Origin: Streptomyces longhuiensis
Lineage (GTDB): Bacteria > Actinomycetota > Actinomycetes > Streptomycetales > Streptomycetaceae
Direction: 5' to 3'
DNA length: 64,000 nt
Assembly: GCF_020616555.1 (NCBI RefSeq)
Contig: NZ_CP085173.1
Location: forward strand, 3,297,501-3,361,500
Below are positions 43,164 through 52,740 of the stretch, piece by piece. Position numbers and translations under genes: made by a program. Below the pieces are notes generated by a model. That model saw only the letters and a program-made list of their open reading frames with translations. It made no database searches and had not been told where the DNA came from. Numbering within the stretch: position 1 is the first letter of the stretch; each line of letters opens with the position of its first letter.

Positions 43164-43282
43164 GACAAACCTCCAGGGCACGGTGCTTCTGCTCCCTGGC
43201 AGCGTCCCCCGCCCCCCACGGCCGCGCGACCCGGGCGAGCCCGTACGGGTTTCACCCGCCGTGGAGCGGTAACCAGTGCTTC

Positions 43283-43579
43283 ATGTCTCCCAGCCAAGCA
43301 ACACGAGGCACCAACCAAGCCGCGACGATCGTCATGGTCGTCGCAGACATCCTGGCCGCCATCCTCGGCCTGTGGATCCTGATGTACCTGCTGGAAGCCA
43401 ACCGGGGCAACGACCTGGTGCAGTTCATCCACGACGCGGCCCTGTGGCTAGCCGGCTGGTCGCACGACCTGTTCACGTTCGACGCCGAATGGGCGCGGGT
43501 GGTCGCGGGCTACGGCCTGGCGGCGGTGGTGTACCTGTTCGTCGGTCACTTCGTCGCCGGCCGGCTGCGCCGCTACTGA
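43283..43579 (+). CDS. small membrane protein, 98 residues
   Basis: A 98-residue protein with two hydrophobic segments (about 16-39 and 72-92) separated by an amphipathic loop NDLVQFIHDAALWLAGWSHD. It ends GRLRRY, so both termini are probably cytoplasmic. I recognise no family beyond similarity to uncharacterised actinobacterial membrane proteins. Its stop overlaps the convergent toroid gene by seven bases. Confidence 0.65.
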   Translation: MSPSQATRGTNQAATIVMVVADILAAILGLWILMYLLEANRGNDLVQFIHDAALWLAGWSHDLFTFDAEWARVVAGYGLAAVVYLFVGHFVAGRLRRY

Positions 43580-44658
43580 GCGGGGCTTCCCTCGCAGCAG
43601 TCCGGTTCGAAGCCCGCCGGGAGGCGGCCTCCGAACACCGAGCAGGTGGCCTCGTCGCCGCCGAGCGCGGCGACGGCGAGCAGCACCGAACCGGCTGTCC
43701 ACGCGGTCAGTTCCCTCGGCCAGACGGCCCGGTCGTCGAAGACGTAGCCGGTCCAGTACAGGCCCGACTCCGGGTCGCGCAGGTGCTGGATCGACTGGAG
43801 GATCTCCAGCGCGCGGTCGGACTCGCCCACCGCCCACAGGGCGAGGGCGAGTTCGGCGCTCTCGCCGCCGGTGACCCACGGGTTGGGGACGACACAGCGC
43901 ACGCCGAGTCCGGGGACGACGAAGCGGTCCCAGGACGCCTGGATGCGCTCCTCGGCCTCCGAGCCGGTGAGGGCGCCGCCGAGGACGGGGTAGTACCAGT
44001 CCATCGAGTAGCGGTCCTTGTCGAGGAACCGCTCGGGGTGGCGGCGGATCGCGTGCCGCAGGCTGCCGGCCGCCAACTCCCAGTCGGGTTGGGGCTCTTC
44101 ACGCTGCTCGGCGATCGCGAGGGCGCACCGCAGCGCGTGGTGCACGGACGAACTGCCGGTCAGGAGCGCCTCGTCGACGGGTGTCCCGTCCGGCTCGCGC
44201 TTCCAGCCGATCTGCCCGCCGGGCTGCTGGAGCCGCAGTACGAACTCCATGGCCGCGTACACGGTGGGCCACATGCGGTCGAGGAAGGCGTCGTCGCCGG
44301 TGGAGAGGTAGTGGTGCCAGGCGCCCACGGCGACGTAGGCGACGAAGTTGGTCTCGCGGCCGTGGTCGGTGATGTCACCGGCGTCCCCGTCGGCGTAGGC
44401 CGCGTACCAGGAGCCGTCCTCGTTCTGGTGGCGGGCGAGCCAGGCGTAGGCGCGTTCGGCGGCGTCGTGCTCGCCGGCCACGTCGAGGGCCATGGCGGCC
44501 TCGGTGTGGTCCCACGGGTCGAGGTGGTGGCCACGGAACCAGGGTATGGCGCCGTCCTCGCGCTGCACGGCGAGGAGCCCGCGGACGGTCGCGGCGGCCT
44601 GCTCGGCGGTCAGTACGCCGGGCAGGACGAGGTGTTCGGTCTTCCCCGGGCTCGTCAC
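43573..44658 (-). CDS. alpha/alpha-toroid (prenyltransferase/glucoamylase-like) protein
   Basis: A 361-residue cytoplasmic protein made of helical hairpins typical of six-hairpin or prenyltransferase-like toroids: REDGAIPWFRGHHLDPWDHT, HQNEDGSWYAAY, YSMDWYYPVLGGALTG and VTGGESAELALALWAVG. Third gene of an operon with a GT4 and a methyltransferase; its GTG overlaps the methyltransferase stop (GTGA). No prenyl-enzyme DDxD motif is visible, so a glycan- or lipid-processing role is more likely than terpene cyclisation. Function is not known. Confidence 0.75.
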   Translation of the reverse strand: MTSPGKTEHLVLPGVLTAEQAAATVRGLLAVQREDGAIPWFRGHHLDPWDHTEAAMALDVAGEHDAAERAYAWLARHQNEDGSWYAAYADGDAGDITDHGRETNFVAYVAVGAWHHYLSTGDDAFLDRMWPTVYAAMEFVLRLQQPGGQIGWKREPDGTPVDEALLTGSSSVHHALRCALAIAEQREEPQPDWELAAGSLRHAIRRHPERFLDKDRYSMDWYYPVLGGALTGSEAEERIQASWDRFVVPGLGVRCVVPNPWVTGGESAELALALWAVGESDRALEILQSIQHLRDPESGLYWTGYVFDDRAVWPRELTAWTAGSVLLAVAALGGDEATCSVFGGRLPAGFEPDCCEGSPAQ

Positions 44659-45386
44659 GCCTCGGCCTTGGGCAGGTGCGGCTTGGTGGCGTAGGCGACG
44701 AAGCTCTTGCCGACGACCGGGTTGAGCAGCTGCTCGGCGACGCGGGTGAGCGCCGGCTTCTTCATGATGTCCCAGACCAGGAGCTTGTGGTACGCCCGCA
44801 CGGGCAGCGCCTTGTCGTTGTCGACGCCGAAGGCGCACTTGAGCCACCAGTACGGCGAGTGCAGGGCGTGCGCGTGATGCGTGCCGTAGGGCTTGAGGCC
44901 CGCCTCGCGCATCTTGCCGAGGAGTTCGTCCGCCTTGTAGATGCGGATGTGGCCGCCCTCGACCTCGTGGTAGGCGTCGCTGAGGGTCCAGCAGACCTTC
45001 TCCGGGCCGTAGCGGGGCACGGTCACGGCGATGCGGCCGCCCGGCTTGAGGACGCGGACCATCTCGGCGAGCACGCCCTTGTCGTCGGGGATGTGCTCCA
45101 TCACCTCGGAGATGATCACGACGTCGAACGAGGCGTCCGGGAAGGGAAGGTTGAGGGCATCACCCTCCATGGCGGTGGCCGTGGCGCCCGCGGGAGCCTC
45201 ACCGGCCTCCTTCATCGCGGCGAACCACTTGGCGACCTCGCGGATCTCCTCGCCGTTCTGGTCGAGGGCGACCACCTGGGCCCCGCGCCGGTAGCACTCG
45301 AACGCGTGCCGCCCGGCTCCGCAGCCGAGGTCGAGGACGCGGTCGCCTGCGGCGAGCGGGAAGCGGGTGAAGTCGACGGTCAGCAC
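44655..45386 (-). CDS. class I SAM-dependent methyltransferase
   Basis: A 243-residue Methyltransf_11 enzyme. SAM motif I is VLDLGCGAGRHAFE (about 18-31), then VVALDQNGEEIREVAKW, EGDALNLPFPDASFDVVIISEVMEHI and VLKPGGRIAVTVPRYGP. GTG start at 45386 inside the end of the GT4 gene (seven-base overlap). Likely methylates a sugar or lipid made by its partners. The C-terminal region (AYHKLLVWDIMKKPAL) has a hydrophobic helix that may touch the membrane. Confidence 0.85.
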   Translation of the reverse strand: MLTVDFTRFPLAAGDRVLDLGCGAGRHAFECYRRGAQVVALDQNGEEIREVAKWFAAMKEAGEAPAGATATAMEGDALNLPFPDASFDVVIISEVMEHIPDDKGVLAEMVRVLKPGGRIAVTVPRYGPEKVCWTLSDAYHEVEGGHIRIYKADELLGKMREAGLKPYGTHHAHALHSPYWWLKCAFGVDNDKALPVRAYHKLLVWDIMKKPALTRVAEQLLNPVVGKSFVAYATKPHLPKAEA

Positions 45387-46774
45387 GTGGCCCTGCTTTC
45401 GCGGTCGGATCCTGCACGTTCGAGGGGGGTGGTGGCCGCGGCGCCGGTGGTCCGGGCCGCCGAGCGGGCGATGGACTCGCGGTAGAGCTCGGCGGTGCCG
45501 AGCGCCGCGCGGGCCCAGGTGAAGTTCCCGAGGACGCGTTCGCGTCCGGCGGCGCCGAGCCGCGCCCGCAGCTGCGGGTCGTCCAGGAGTCTGCCGAGCG
45601 CGGCGGCCAGCGCGCCCGCGTCGCCGGTGGGCACCGCGAGGCAGGTCTCGCCGTCGGGCCCGGCGACCTCGGGGATCGCTCCGCCGGTGGTGGCGACGAG
45701 AGGGGTGCCCGTGGCCATGGCCTCCGCCGCGGGCAGCGAGAAGCCCTCGTACAGGGAGGGCACACAGGCGACCTCCGCCGACCGTACGAGGTCGACGAGT
45801 TCGGCGTCGGTGATGCCCTTGACGAAGGACACGGCGCCTTCGAGGCCGTACTTCTCGATGGCCGCGGCGACGGGCCCGTCCTCGGCGCGCTTGCCGACGA
45901 CGACGAGGTGGGCGGCCGGGTTCTCCGTGCGGACCTTGGCGAGGGCCTCGACGAGGAAGACGAGTCCCTTGAGGGGAACGTCGGCGCTGGACGTCGTCAC
46001 GATGCGGCCGGGCACCTCGGCGACCGAGGGGTCCGGCGAGAAGAGGTCGGTGTCGGCGCCGATGTGCACGACGCGGATCCGGTCCTGGCGTACGCCGAGG
46101 TGGTCGACGATCTCCTGGCGCGAGGTCCCGGAGACGGTGAGCACGGACGGCAGGCGGCGGGCGACGCGCTTCTGCATCCGCGTGAACGCGTACCAGCGGC
46201 GTACGGAGGCGCGGCGCTTCCAGTCGGGCGCCGCGTCGATCTCCAGCTGCCGGTCGACGGTGATGGGGTGGTGGATCGTCGTGACGAGGGGGGCACCGAG
46301 CGCGGCGGGCCCGCCCAACAGGCCGTAGCCCAGCGTCTGGTTGTCGTGCACGATGTCGAACTCGCCGCGCCGCGCCCGCAGATGGCGCCGGGCGCGCAGC
46401 GAGAACGTGAGGGGTTCGGGGAAGCCGCCGGTCCACATGGTGCCGACCTCGAGCGCGTCCACCCAGTCGCGGTACTCGTCGCGCTTGGGGGTACGGAACG
46501 GGTCGGGGCTGCGGTACAGGTCGAGGCTGGGCAGCTCGGTGAGCCTGAGCCCCTTCAGGTCCTCGCCCTCGTCGAGGACGGGGTAGGGCTGGGAGCCTAT
46601 GACCTCGACCTGGTGCCCGAGCCGGGCGAGTTCGCGGGACAGATGGCGTACGTAGACGCCCTGTCCGCCGCAGAACGGGTTCCCCTTGTACGTAAGGAGA
46701 GCGATACGCAACGGACGGTCACCGTCGGCGGAGGAACCGGCCCGGGGGCCCGCCTCCATGGCCTCAGCGGTCAC
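45380..46774 (-). CDS. glycosyltransferase family 4 protein
   Basis: A 464-residue GT-B transferase. The acceptor domain starts LRIALLTYKGNPFCGGQGVYVRHLS (quoted in part; GGxG loop near 36-39), and the donor domain carries SLYEGFSLPAAEAMATG with the EX7E motif near 345. It resembles MSMEG-type and PimB/MshA-type enzymes that add hexose from nucleotide sugar. GTG start. First gene of a three-gene operon with a methyltransferase and a toroid protein. A KstR-type box lies 55 bases upstream, shared with the divergent kstR gene. Confidence 0.88.
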   Translation of the reverse strand: MTAEAMEAGPRAGSSADGDRPLRIALLTYKGNPFCGGQGVYVRHLSRELARLGHQVEVIGSQPYPVLDEGEDLKGLRLTELPSLDLYRSPDPFRTPKRDEYRDWVDALEVGTMWTGGFPEPLTFSLRARRHLRARRGEFDIVHDNQTLGYGLLGGPAALGAPLVTTIHHPITVDRQLEIDAAPDWKRRASVRRWYAFTRMQKRVARRLPSVLTVSGTSRQEIVDHLGVRQDRIRVVHIGADTDLFSPDPSVAEVPGRIVTTSSADVPLKGLVFLVEALAKVRTENPAAHLVVVGKRAEDGPVAAAIEKYGLEGAVSFVKGITDAELVDLVRSAEVACVPSLYEGFSLPAAEAMATGTPLVATTGGAIPEVAGPDGETCLAVPTGDAGALAAALGRLLDDPQLRARLGAAGRERVLGNFTWARAALGTAELYRESIARSAARTTGAAATTPLERAGSDRESRATC

Positions 46775-46828
46775 TCGTGGCCCCCTTCTCGCAGCACGTT
46801 CACGCGAGACTACGCGTGGGCGGTAATC

Positions 46829-46842
46829 TAGAACAAGTTTCA
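46829..46842. promoter_or_regulatory. KstR-type operator between GT4 and kstR
   Basis: TAGAACAAGTTTCA fits TnnAACnnGTTnnA at every fixed position. It is 55 bases from the GT4 start and 169 bases from the kstR start, so it could serve autoregulation of kstR, control of the GT4 operon, or both. Confidence 0.75.
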
Positions 46843-47010
46843 GAGTTGCCGGCTCTTTGATCCTTCAAGGAGCACAGAATCTACCGGCAGGTAGCCTCGC
46901 TGTAACGCTCGGATCAGGTGATTCGCGCCACGACGGAGCCCCGGCTCCCCTGCCATGATGAGCCTCTCGAAAACACCGGATTACGGCTTGACAGCCACGG
47001 AACGGGACAC

Positions 47011-47631
47011 ATGACAGCGGAAGCGAAGACAGCACATCCGGCGTCGCCGCCCCTCACCGAGCGCCAGGAAGCGCGCCGCCGCCGCATCCTGCACGCGAGC
47101 GCCCAGCTGGCCAGCCGCGGCGGCTTCGACGCCGTGCAGATGCGCGAGGTCGCCGAGTCCTCACAGGTCGCTCTCGGCACGCTGTACCGGTACTTCCCGT
47201 CCAAGGTGCATCTCCTCGTGGCCACGATGCAGGACCAGCTCCAGCACATGCACGCGACGGTCCGCAAGCGCCCGCCCTCGTCCGACCTGCCCTCGGAGCG
47301 GGTCGCGGAGACCCTGATGCGGGCCTTCCGCGCGCTCCAGCGCGAACCGCACCTCGCCGACGCGATGGTGCGCGCCCTCACCTTCGCCGACCGCAGCGTG
47401 AGCCCCGAGGTCGACCAGGTGTCCCGGCAGACGACGGCGATCATCCTGGACGCGATGGAGCTGGACGACCCGACCCCGCAGCAGCTCTCCGCGGTCCGCG
47501 TCATCGAGCACACCTGGCACTCGGCGCTCATCACCTGGCTGTCGGGGCGCGCGTCGATCGCGCAGGTGAAGATAGACATCGAGACGGTGTGCCGGCTGAT
47601 CGACCTCACCACGCCGGACGCCCGGAAGTAG
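47011..47631 (+). CDS. kstR: TetR family repressor, KstR-like
   Basis: A 206-residue TetR regulator. The DNA-binding part RRILHASAQLASRGGFDAVQ plus MREVAESSQVALGTLYRYFP and SKVHLLV (about 29-76) is nearly the mycobacterial KstR sequence, including AVQMR and VALGTLYRYFPSKVHLLV. KstR represses cholesterol catabolic genes and is released by sterol-derived CoA thioesters. The ligand domain also shares ADAMVRALTFAD and VIEHTWHSALITWLSGRAS. Sites fitting its known operator are found at five places in this window, which supports the call. ATG at 47011; the longer frame upstream lacks family similarity. Confidence 0.88.
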   Translation: MTAEAKTAHPASPPLTERQEARRRRILHASAQLASRGGFDAVQMREVAESSQVALGTLYRYFPSKVHLLVATMQDQLQHMHATVRKRPPSSDLPSERVAETLMRAFRALQREPHLADAMVRALTFADRSVSPEVDQVSRQTTAIILDAMELDDPTPQQLSAVRVIEHTWHSALITWLSGRASIAQVKIDIETVCRLIDLTTPDARK

Positions 47632-47649
47632 GCGGCACCGCGGAGGACC

Positions 47650-47680
47650 GTGCCCCGGGGCACGAGCGGCACCGGGGCAC
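47650..47680. terminator. GC-rich hairpin after kstR, also facing the TPP aptamer
   Basis: Arms GTGCCCCGG (47650-47658) and CCGGGGCAC (47672-47680) pair perfectly. It lies 19 bases after the kstR stop and 13 bases beyond the 3' edge of the minus-strand TPP aptamer, so it could terminate both transcripts. Confidence 0.7.
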
Positions 47681-47692
47681 AGGAAAGACCTA

Positions 47693-47857
47693 CGAGACGG
47701 GTTCCCTGCGCCGGCATGGTCCGGATCAGGTGGTGGAGGTCGCCGTCCGGCTCTGCTACTGCCTTCCGGCCTCTCAGCCCTACCGTCGACGTCGGCCACG
47801 GCGGATGCCGTTTGCGTCACGCCACAGTCGGCTACTCCGGTGGGACTCCCTCACTCG
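47693..47857 (-). ncRNA. TPP riboswitch aptamer, no obvious target gene
   Basis: Read on the minus strand, the THI-element core is clear: GGGAGTCCC (P2 side), GGCTGAGAGG, then ACCTGATCCGG, CATGCCGG and CGCAGGGAA. P1 can form between CGAG and CTCG at the two ends. A long P3 arm separates the halves. This element normally senses thiamine pyrophosphate and lies before thi genes. Here no minus-strand gene follows: the transcript would run into a hairpin and then antisense to kstR. The sequence match is strong; the function is open. Confidence 0.9.
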
Positions 47858-47874
47858 CCTCATAGGCCAATACC

Positions 47875-47902
47875 AGGATAGACCGCCCATGCCGTGACGC
47901 AA
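47875..47902 (-). promoter_or_regulatory. predicted promoter of the TPP aptamer
   Basis: On the minus strand TTGCGT (47897-47902) and TATCCT (47875-47880) are 16 bases apart, close to a housekeeping sigma promoter. A start near 47868 would give a leader that begins about ten bases before P1 of the aptamer. Confidence 0.5.
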
Positions 47903-47923
47903 CCCTCCAAAGGGGACTTTTCT

Positions 47924-48156
47924 TCAGTCTTCCGGCGGGAAGACCGGCTCCCCGCTGCCCAGCAACGTGATCATGACGGCTTCCACGGGGCAGCCCTCCG
48001 CCGCCGCCAGGATCTTCTCGTTGGCGTCGGCCTCCGCCTCGAGCGGCCGGGACTGCCTGCCGGAGTCGAGACGGAAGGCGCCCGGGGCGTGGTGAACGCA
48101 TTGCGCCGAACCGATGCAGACGCCCCGGTCGACCTCGACGTGCCAGCGGTCTCCCA

Positions 48157-48157
<1 letters not shown>
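47924..48157 (-). CDS. ferredoxin, single [3Fe-4S]-type
   Basis: A 77-residue acidic ferredoxin. It has three cysteines in the right places, Cys14 and Cys20 (GVCIGSAQC) and Cys56 (EGCPVEAV), with the second cysteine of a normal [4Fe-4S] set absent, as in SoyB/SuaB-type [3Fe-4S] ferredoxins that feed cytochrome P450. Its ATG overlaps the aldehyde dehydrogenase stop by one base. It is a plausible electron donor to the CYP125-like P450 at 60726, which has no adjacent redox partner. Confidence 0.88.
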
Positions 48158-49638
<1,481 letters not shown>

Positions 49639-49664
49639 GACCGACCGCCTCTCGCGGGACGTTT

Positions 49665-49681
49665 TCTGACACTGCATCAGA
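49665..49681. promoter_or_regulatory. CTGAC-N5-GTCAG-type palindrome upstream of the aldehyde dehydrogenase
   Basis: TCTGACACTGCATCAGA keeps the N5 core ACTGC found before the F420 oxidoreductase and has one mismatch in the right arm. It lies 26 bases upstream of the ATG. Confidence 0.65.
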
Positions 49682-49693
49682 ACCTACGGAAAC

Positions 49694-49707
49694 TGATACC
49701 AGTTCCA
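49694..49707. promoter_or_regulatory. imperfect KstR-type site
   Basis: TGATACCAGTTCCA fits TnnAACnnGTTnnA except for TAC in place of AAC. It lies between the aldehyde dehydrogenase and the MBL hydrolase, 63 bases from the exact site at 49770. Confidence 0.4.
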
Positions 49708-49769
49708 GTTCCAGGAGTCCACGGATCGGCACGGCGGCCGTCACCCGACAAGTCGACCCGGGCGACCAT

Positions 49770-49783
49770 TGGAACAAGTTCTA
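49770..49783. promoter_or_regulatory. KstR-type operator upstream of the MBL hydrolase
   Basis: TGGAACAAGTTCTA is an exact fit to TnnAACnnGTTnnA and its end overlaps TATTAC (49782-49787), a possible -10 box for the plus-strand MBL gene starting at 49830. Confidence 0.8.
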
Positions 49784-49829
49784 TTACAGTGGCGGGAGTT
49801 CGAGGTCGTCGTACGAGAGGTGGGGCCCG

Positions 49830-50867
49830 ATGACGCAGGTGACCGACCACGGCGGAGGCGTCTGGTCCCTTCGGGTGCCCATCCCCGACAACCCGCTCGG
49901 CTTCACCCTGGTCCACCTCCTCGACACCGACCGCGGGCCCGTCCTCATCGACACGGGCTGGGACGACCCCGAGTCGTGGGACGCGCTCACCGAGGGCCTC
50001 GCCGCCTGCGGCACGGGCGTCGGCGAGGTGACCGGGGTCCTGATCACCCATCACCACCCCGACCACCACGGCCTGTCGGCGAAGGTGCGCGAGGCGTCCG
50101 GCGCCTGGATCGCCATGCACGAGGCGGACGTGTCCGTCGTGCGCCGCACCCGCGAGAACCCGCCGGAGCGCTGGTACGCGTTCATGGCCGCCAAGCTCGC
50201 CGCGGCCGGCGCCCCCGAGGAGCACATGGCGCCGCTGATCGCCGCCCGCGACTCGGGCAGGGCCCGCAGCCTCCCGGGCCTCGCCCCCGCGCTCCCCGAC
50301 CGCACCATCACCCCCGGCGACCTGCTCGACCTGCCGGGCCGCCGCCTGCGCGCGATCTGGACACCCGGCCACACCCCGGGCCATGTGTGCCTGCACCTGG
50401 AGGAGGACCACCCCGCCGGGCTCGCGGGCAACGGCCGCCTCTTCTCCGGCGACCACCTGCTCCCCGGGATCACCCCGCACATCGGCCTCTACGAGGACCC
50501 GGACGACGCCACGGTCACCGATCCGCTCGGCGACTACCTGGACTCGCTGGAGCGCGTCGGCCGCCTGGCCCCCGCCGAGGTGCTCCCGGCCCACCAGCAC
50601 ACGTTCACCGACGCCCCCGCCCGCGTACGGGAGCTGCTCGACCACCACGAGGAGCGCCTCACCGGCCTGCTCACCCTGCTCGCCACCCCGCTCACCCCCT
50701 GGCAGCTCGCCGAGCGGATGGAGTGGAACCGGCCCTGGGAACAGATCCCCTACGGCTCGCGCACCATCGCGGTCTCGGAGGCCGAGGCGCACTTGCGCCG
50801 ACTGGTGAAACTGGGCCGCGCGGAGGCCGTCGCCGGCAGCGACCCGGTGACTTATGCGCCGGTCTGA
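49830..50867 (+). CDS. MBL fold metallo-hydrolase
   Basis: A 345-residue metallo-beta-lactamase-fold hydrolase. The zinc motif HxHxDH is His74, His76, Asp78 and His79 (THHHPDHHGLS), followed by the glyoxalase II-like TPGHTPGHVCLH and SGDHLLPGITPH. A C-terminal winged-helix-like extension (about 260-345, TPWQLAERMEWNRPW) is typical of the actinobacterial group. It may hydrolyse a thioester or lactone; in context a CoA thioesterase-like role is possible. The upstream KstR-type box suggests membership in that regulon. Confidence 0.88.
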   Translation: MTQVTDHGGGVWSLRVPIPDNPLGFTLVHLLDTDRGPVLIDTGWDDPESWDALTEGLAACGTGVGEVTGVLITHHHPDHHGLSAKVREASGAWIAMHEADVSVVRRTRENPPERWYAFMAAKLAAAGAPEEHMAPLIAARDSGRARSLPGLAPALPDRTITPGDLLDLPGRRLRAIWTPGHTPGHVCLHLEEDHPAGLAGNGRLFSGDHLLPGITPHIGLYEDPDDATVTDPLGDYLDSLERVGRLAPAEVLPAHQHTFTDAPARVRELLDHHEERLTGLLTLLATPLTPWQLAERMEWNRPWEQIPYGSRTIAVSEAEAHLRRLVKLGRAEAVAGSDPVTYAPV

Positions 50868-51022
50868 TCTACGCACTTGACCTGCGCTTTACCGGCGTTG
50901 CGCGATCTTTACCGGGTGTGCGAAACAGCCTGCCCGGCGGGCCTTCCGCCGCATGGTCCGCGGGTGGCAACAGGCGTAATGTCTGGCATCTCAGAACTGG
51001 ACCGACAAGGGGGCGGCCACCG

Positions 51023-51286
51023 ATGGCGCCGGACGAGGCCGTGGTCGGCTGTACGGGGAAGCTGGTCATCGCCACGCGCGGAGCCGAGGGCCCGGGCGAG
51101 GTACTGGTGCGGGTGAGGGGCGGCAGCGAGACGTTTCTCGCGTGGTCCGACGAACCCCTGGAGCGCGGGGCGACGGTCCTGGTGATCGAGTCCCGCGGCA
51201 CCCGCCAGGTCGTCGTCATGGCCTGGAGCGATCCGTCGCTCGACGAATGGGCCGACGGCTCCGGCGACACGGGTGACGCCCGCTAA
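51023..51286 (+). CDS. NfeD-like OB-fold protein
   Basis: An 87-residue protein with a five-strand OB-like pattern: VGCTGKLVIATRG, GEVLVRVRGGSETFLAWS, LERGATVLVIESRGTRQVVV. It corresponds to the C-terminal soluble domain of NfeD proteins, without the protease or membrane parts. NfeD partners flotillins, and the flotillin gene follows 12 bases later. ATG at 51023 after GGGGGCGGCC. Confidence 0.75.
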   Translation: MAPDEAVVGCTGKLVIATRGAEGPGEVLVRVRGGSETFLAWSDEPLERGATVLVIESRGTRQVVVMAWSDPSLDEWADGSGDTGDAR

Positions 51287-51298
51287 GGAGACTGAAGG

Positions 51299-52495
51299 AT
51301 GTTCGGATATCGCGTTCCCGCTCCCGATGAGGCGATGCTGATCTCGGGTGGCAGGCGGGGACTTGGGGGAGCGCCGTTCCGGGTCGTGACGGGCCATGGA
51401 AAATTCGTCCTGCCTATCTTCCGCAAGACCCGCTTTCTGTCCTTGGCCATGTCCGAGGCCGAGGTCGTCGAGAAGTGCGTGACCCGGCAGGGCATCGCCC
51501 TGACCGTGCGCGCCGTCATCGCGTTCAAGGTCGGCAACGACACGGAGTCCATCGTCAACGCCGGCCAGCGCTTCCTGTCCGACCAGGACCAGATGTCGGT
51601 CCTGACCGGCCGGATCTTCGCCGGTCACCTGCGCTCCATCATCGGCTCGATGACGGTCGAGGAGATCGTCACGGAGCGGCAGAAGCTCGCCGCCGAGGTG
51701 CTCGACACCTCGAAGGCCGAGATGGCGAAGATCGGACTGATCGTGGACTCGCTCCAGATCCAGTCCATCGACGACGGCAACACCGGCTACATCGACGCGA
51801 TGTCCGCCCCGCACAAGGCGGCCATCCAGCGGCAGGCCCAGATCGCGCAGGCGCAGGCCACCCAGGCCTCGACCCAGGCGCAGCAGGAGGCCCAGCGCAA
51901 CCAGGCCGAGTACGCGCGGCAGACCGCCGTCGTCCAGGCCGAGTACAAGGCCGAGGTGGACCGCGCGCAGGCCGCGGCCGCCCAGGCCGGGCCACTGGCC
52001 CAGGCGCACGCCGAGCAGGAGGTCCTCGCGGCGCGCACCGAACTCGCCGAGCGGGCCGCCGAACTGCGCCAGCAGCAGCTGGTGGCCGAGGTCGTGAAGC
52101 CCGCGGAGGCGGACGCCGAGCGGATCCGCGTGATGGCCATCGCCGAGGCCGAGCGGATGAAGATCCAGGCCGCGGCGGCGGCGTCGTACGACCGGGTCGC
52201 GCTCGACCGGATGCTGATCGACCAGCTGCCGCAGATCGTGAAGGAGGCGGCCGGCGGCCTCAAGGGCGCCAACGTGAACGTGCTCAACGGCGCGGACGGC
52301 CTCGGTGAGATCGCGGCCGGACTCGTCGGCCAGGGTCTGACCATCCTCGACTCGGTCCGCCGCAACCTGGGCGCACCGGACGCCGACGCCAAGAAGAGCG
52401 GCGGCGAGATGGAGATCCAGCGGTACCTGGGCGCGGCGTCGAGCCCGGTGGACGGCCGCGACGGCGGCGACGACGGGCCGGTCGACATCCGCTGA
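51299..52495 (+). CDS. flotillin family (SPFH domain) protein
   Basis: A 398-residue SPFH/flotillin protein. The SPFH domain covers about 1-165 (GHGKFVLPIFRKTRFLSLAM; DQDQMSVLTGRIFAGHLRSI), followed by a long Ala/Gln/Glu coiled coil (about 170-290, QAQIAQAQATQASTQAQQEA). No clear transmembrane helix is visible; flotillins attach to membranes through the N-terminal region and mark ordered microdomains. ATG at 51299 with AAGGAG upstream. Pair with the NfeD-like gene is conserved. Confidence 0.88.
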   Translation: MFGYRVPAPDEAMLISGGRRGLGGAPFRVVTGHGKFVLPIFRKTRFLSLAMSEAEVVEKCVTRQGIALTVRAVIAFKVGNDTESIVNAGQRFLSDQDQMSVLTGRIFAGHLRSIIGSMTVEEIVTERQKLAAEVLDTSKAEMAKIGLIVDSLQIQSIDDGNTGYIDAMSAPHKAAIQRQAQIAQAQATQASTQAQQEAQRNQAEYARQTAVVQAEYKAEVDRAQAAAAQAGPLAQAHAEQEVLAARTELAERAAELRQQQLVAEVVKPAEADAERIRVMAIAEAERMKIQAAAAASYDRVALDRMLIDQLPQIVKEAAGGLKGANVNVLNGADGLGEIAAGLVGQGLTILDSVRRNLGAPDADAKKSGGEMEIQRYLGAASSPVDGRDGGDDGPVDIR

Positions 52496-52529
52496 GCCCT
52501 TCCGTCGCCTACAGGCGCACTCGTCCCGG

Positions 52530-52563
52530 AGGGCCGGGGCAGACTTCGGTCCGCCCCGGCCCT
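52530..52563 (+). terminator. hairpin terminator after the flotillin gene
   Basis: Arms AGGGCCGGGGC (52530-52540) and GCCCCGGCCCT (52553-52563) are perfect complements around a 12-base loop. It insulates the flotillin gene from the cobalamin riboswitch. Confidence 0.85.
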
Positions 52564-52597
52564 TCGGGCGCCCCGGGGGTGGCCGCCTACGGGCCGG

Positions 52598-52740
52598 TAC
52601 AGTGGGCGGGTCGTCATCATGCGCGCACGGGGGGAAGCCGGTGCGAATCCGGCGCTGACCCCGCAACCGTGAACCACGTAGGTGGTGAGCCGGACTGCCC
52701 CGTGCGGCGCGTGACCGGCTCGTGTCATCGGCCCCCGCCG
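52598..52740 (+). ncRNA. cobalamin riboswitch
   Basis: The conserved core is present in order: GGGGGAAGCCGGTGCGAATC, CGGCGCTGACCCCGCAACCG, then the GAGCCGGACTGCC box. Flanking GCACGGGG and CCCCGTGC form a stem. This is the B12 element that lowers expression when adenosylcobalamin is plentiful. The first downstream ATG is at 52838, so it controls the whole toroid-SCO2322-ECF transporter operon. Outer borders are approximate. Confidence 0.92.

Noticed and set aside
46914..47717. 267-codon open frame antisense to kstR, beginning inside the TPP aptamer
   Set aside because: Its sequence has no domain, is rich in Arg/Ser/Cys as expected from antisense of high-GC coding DNA, and has no ribosome site; kstR on the other strand is convincing.
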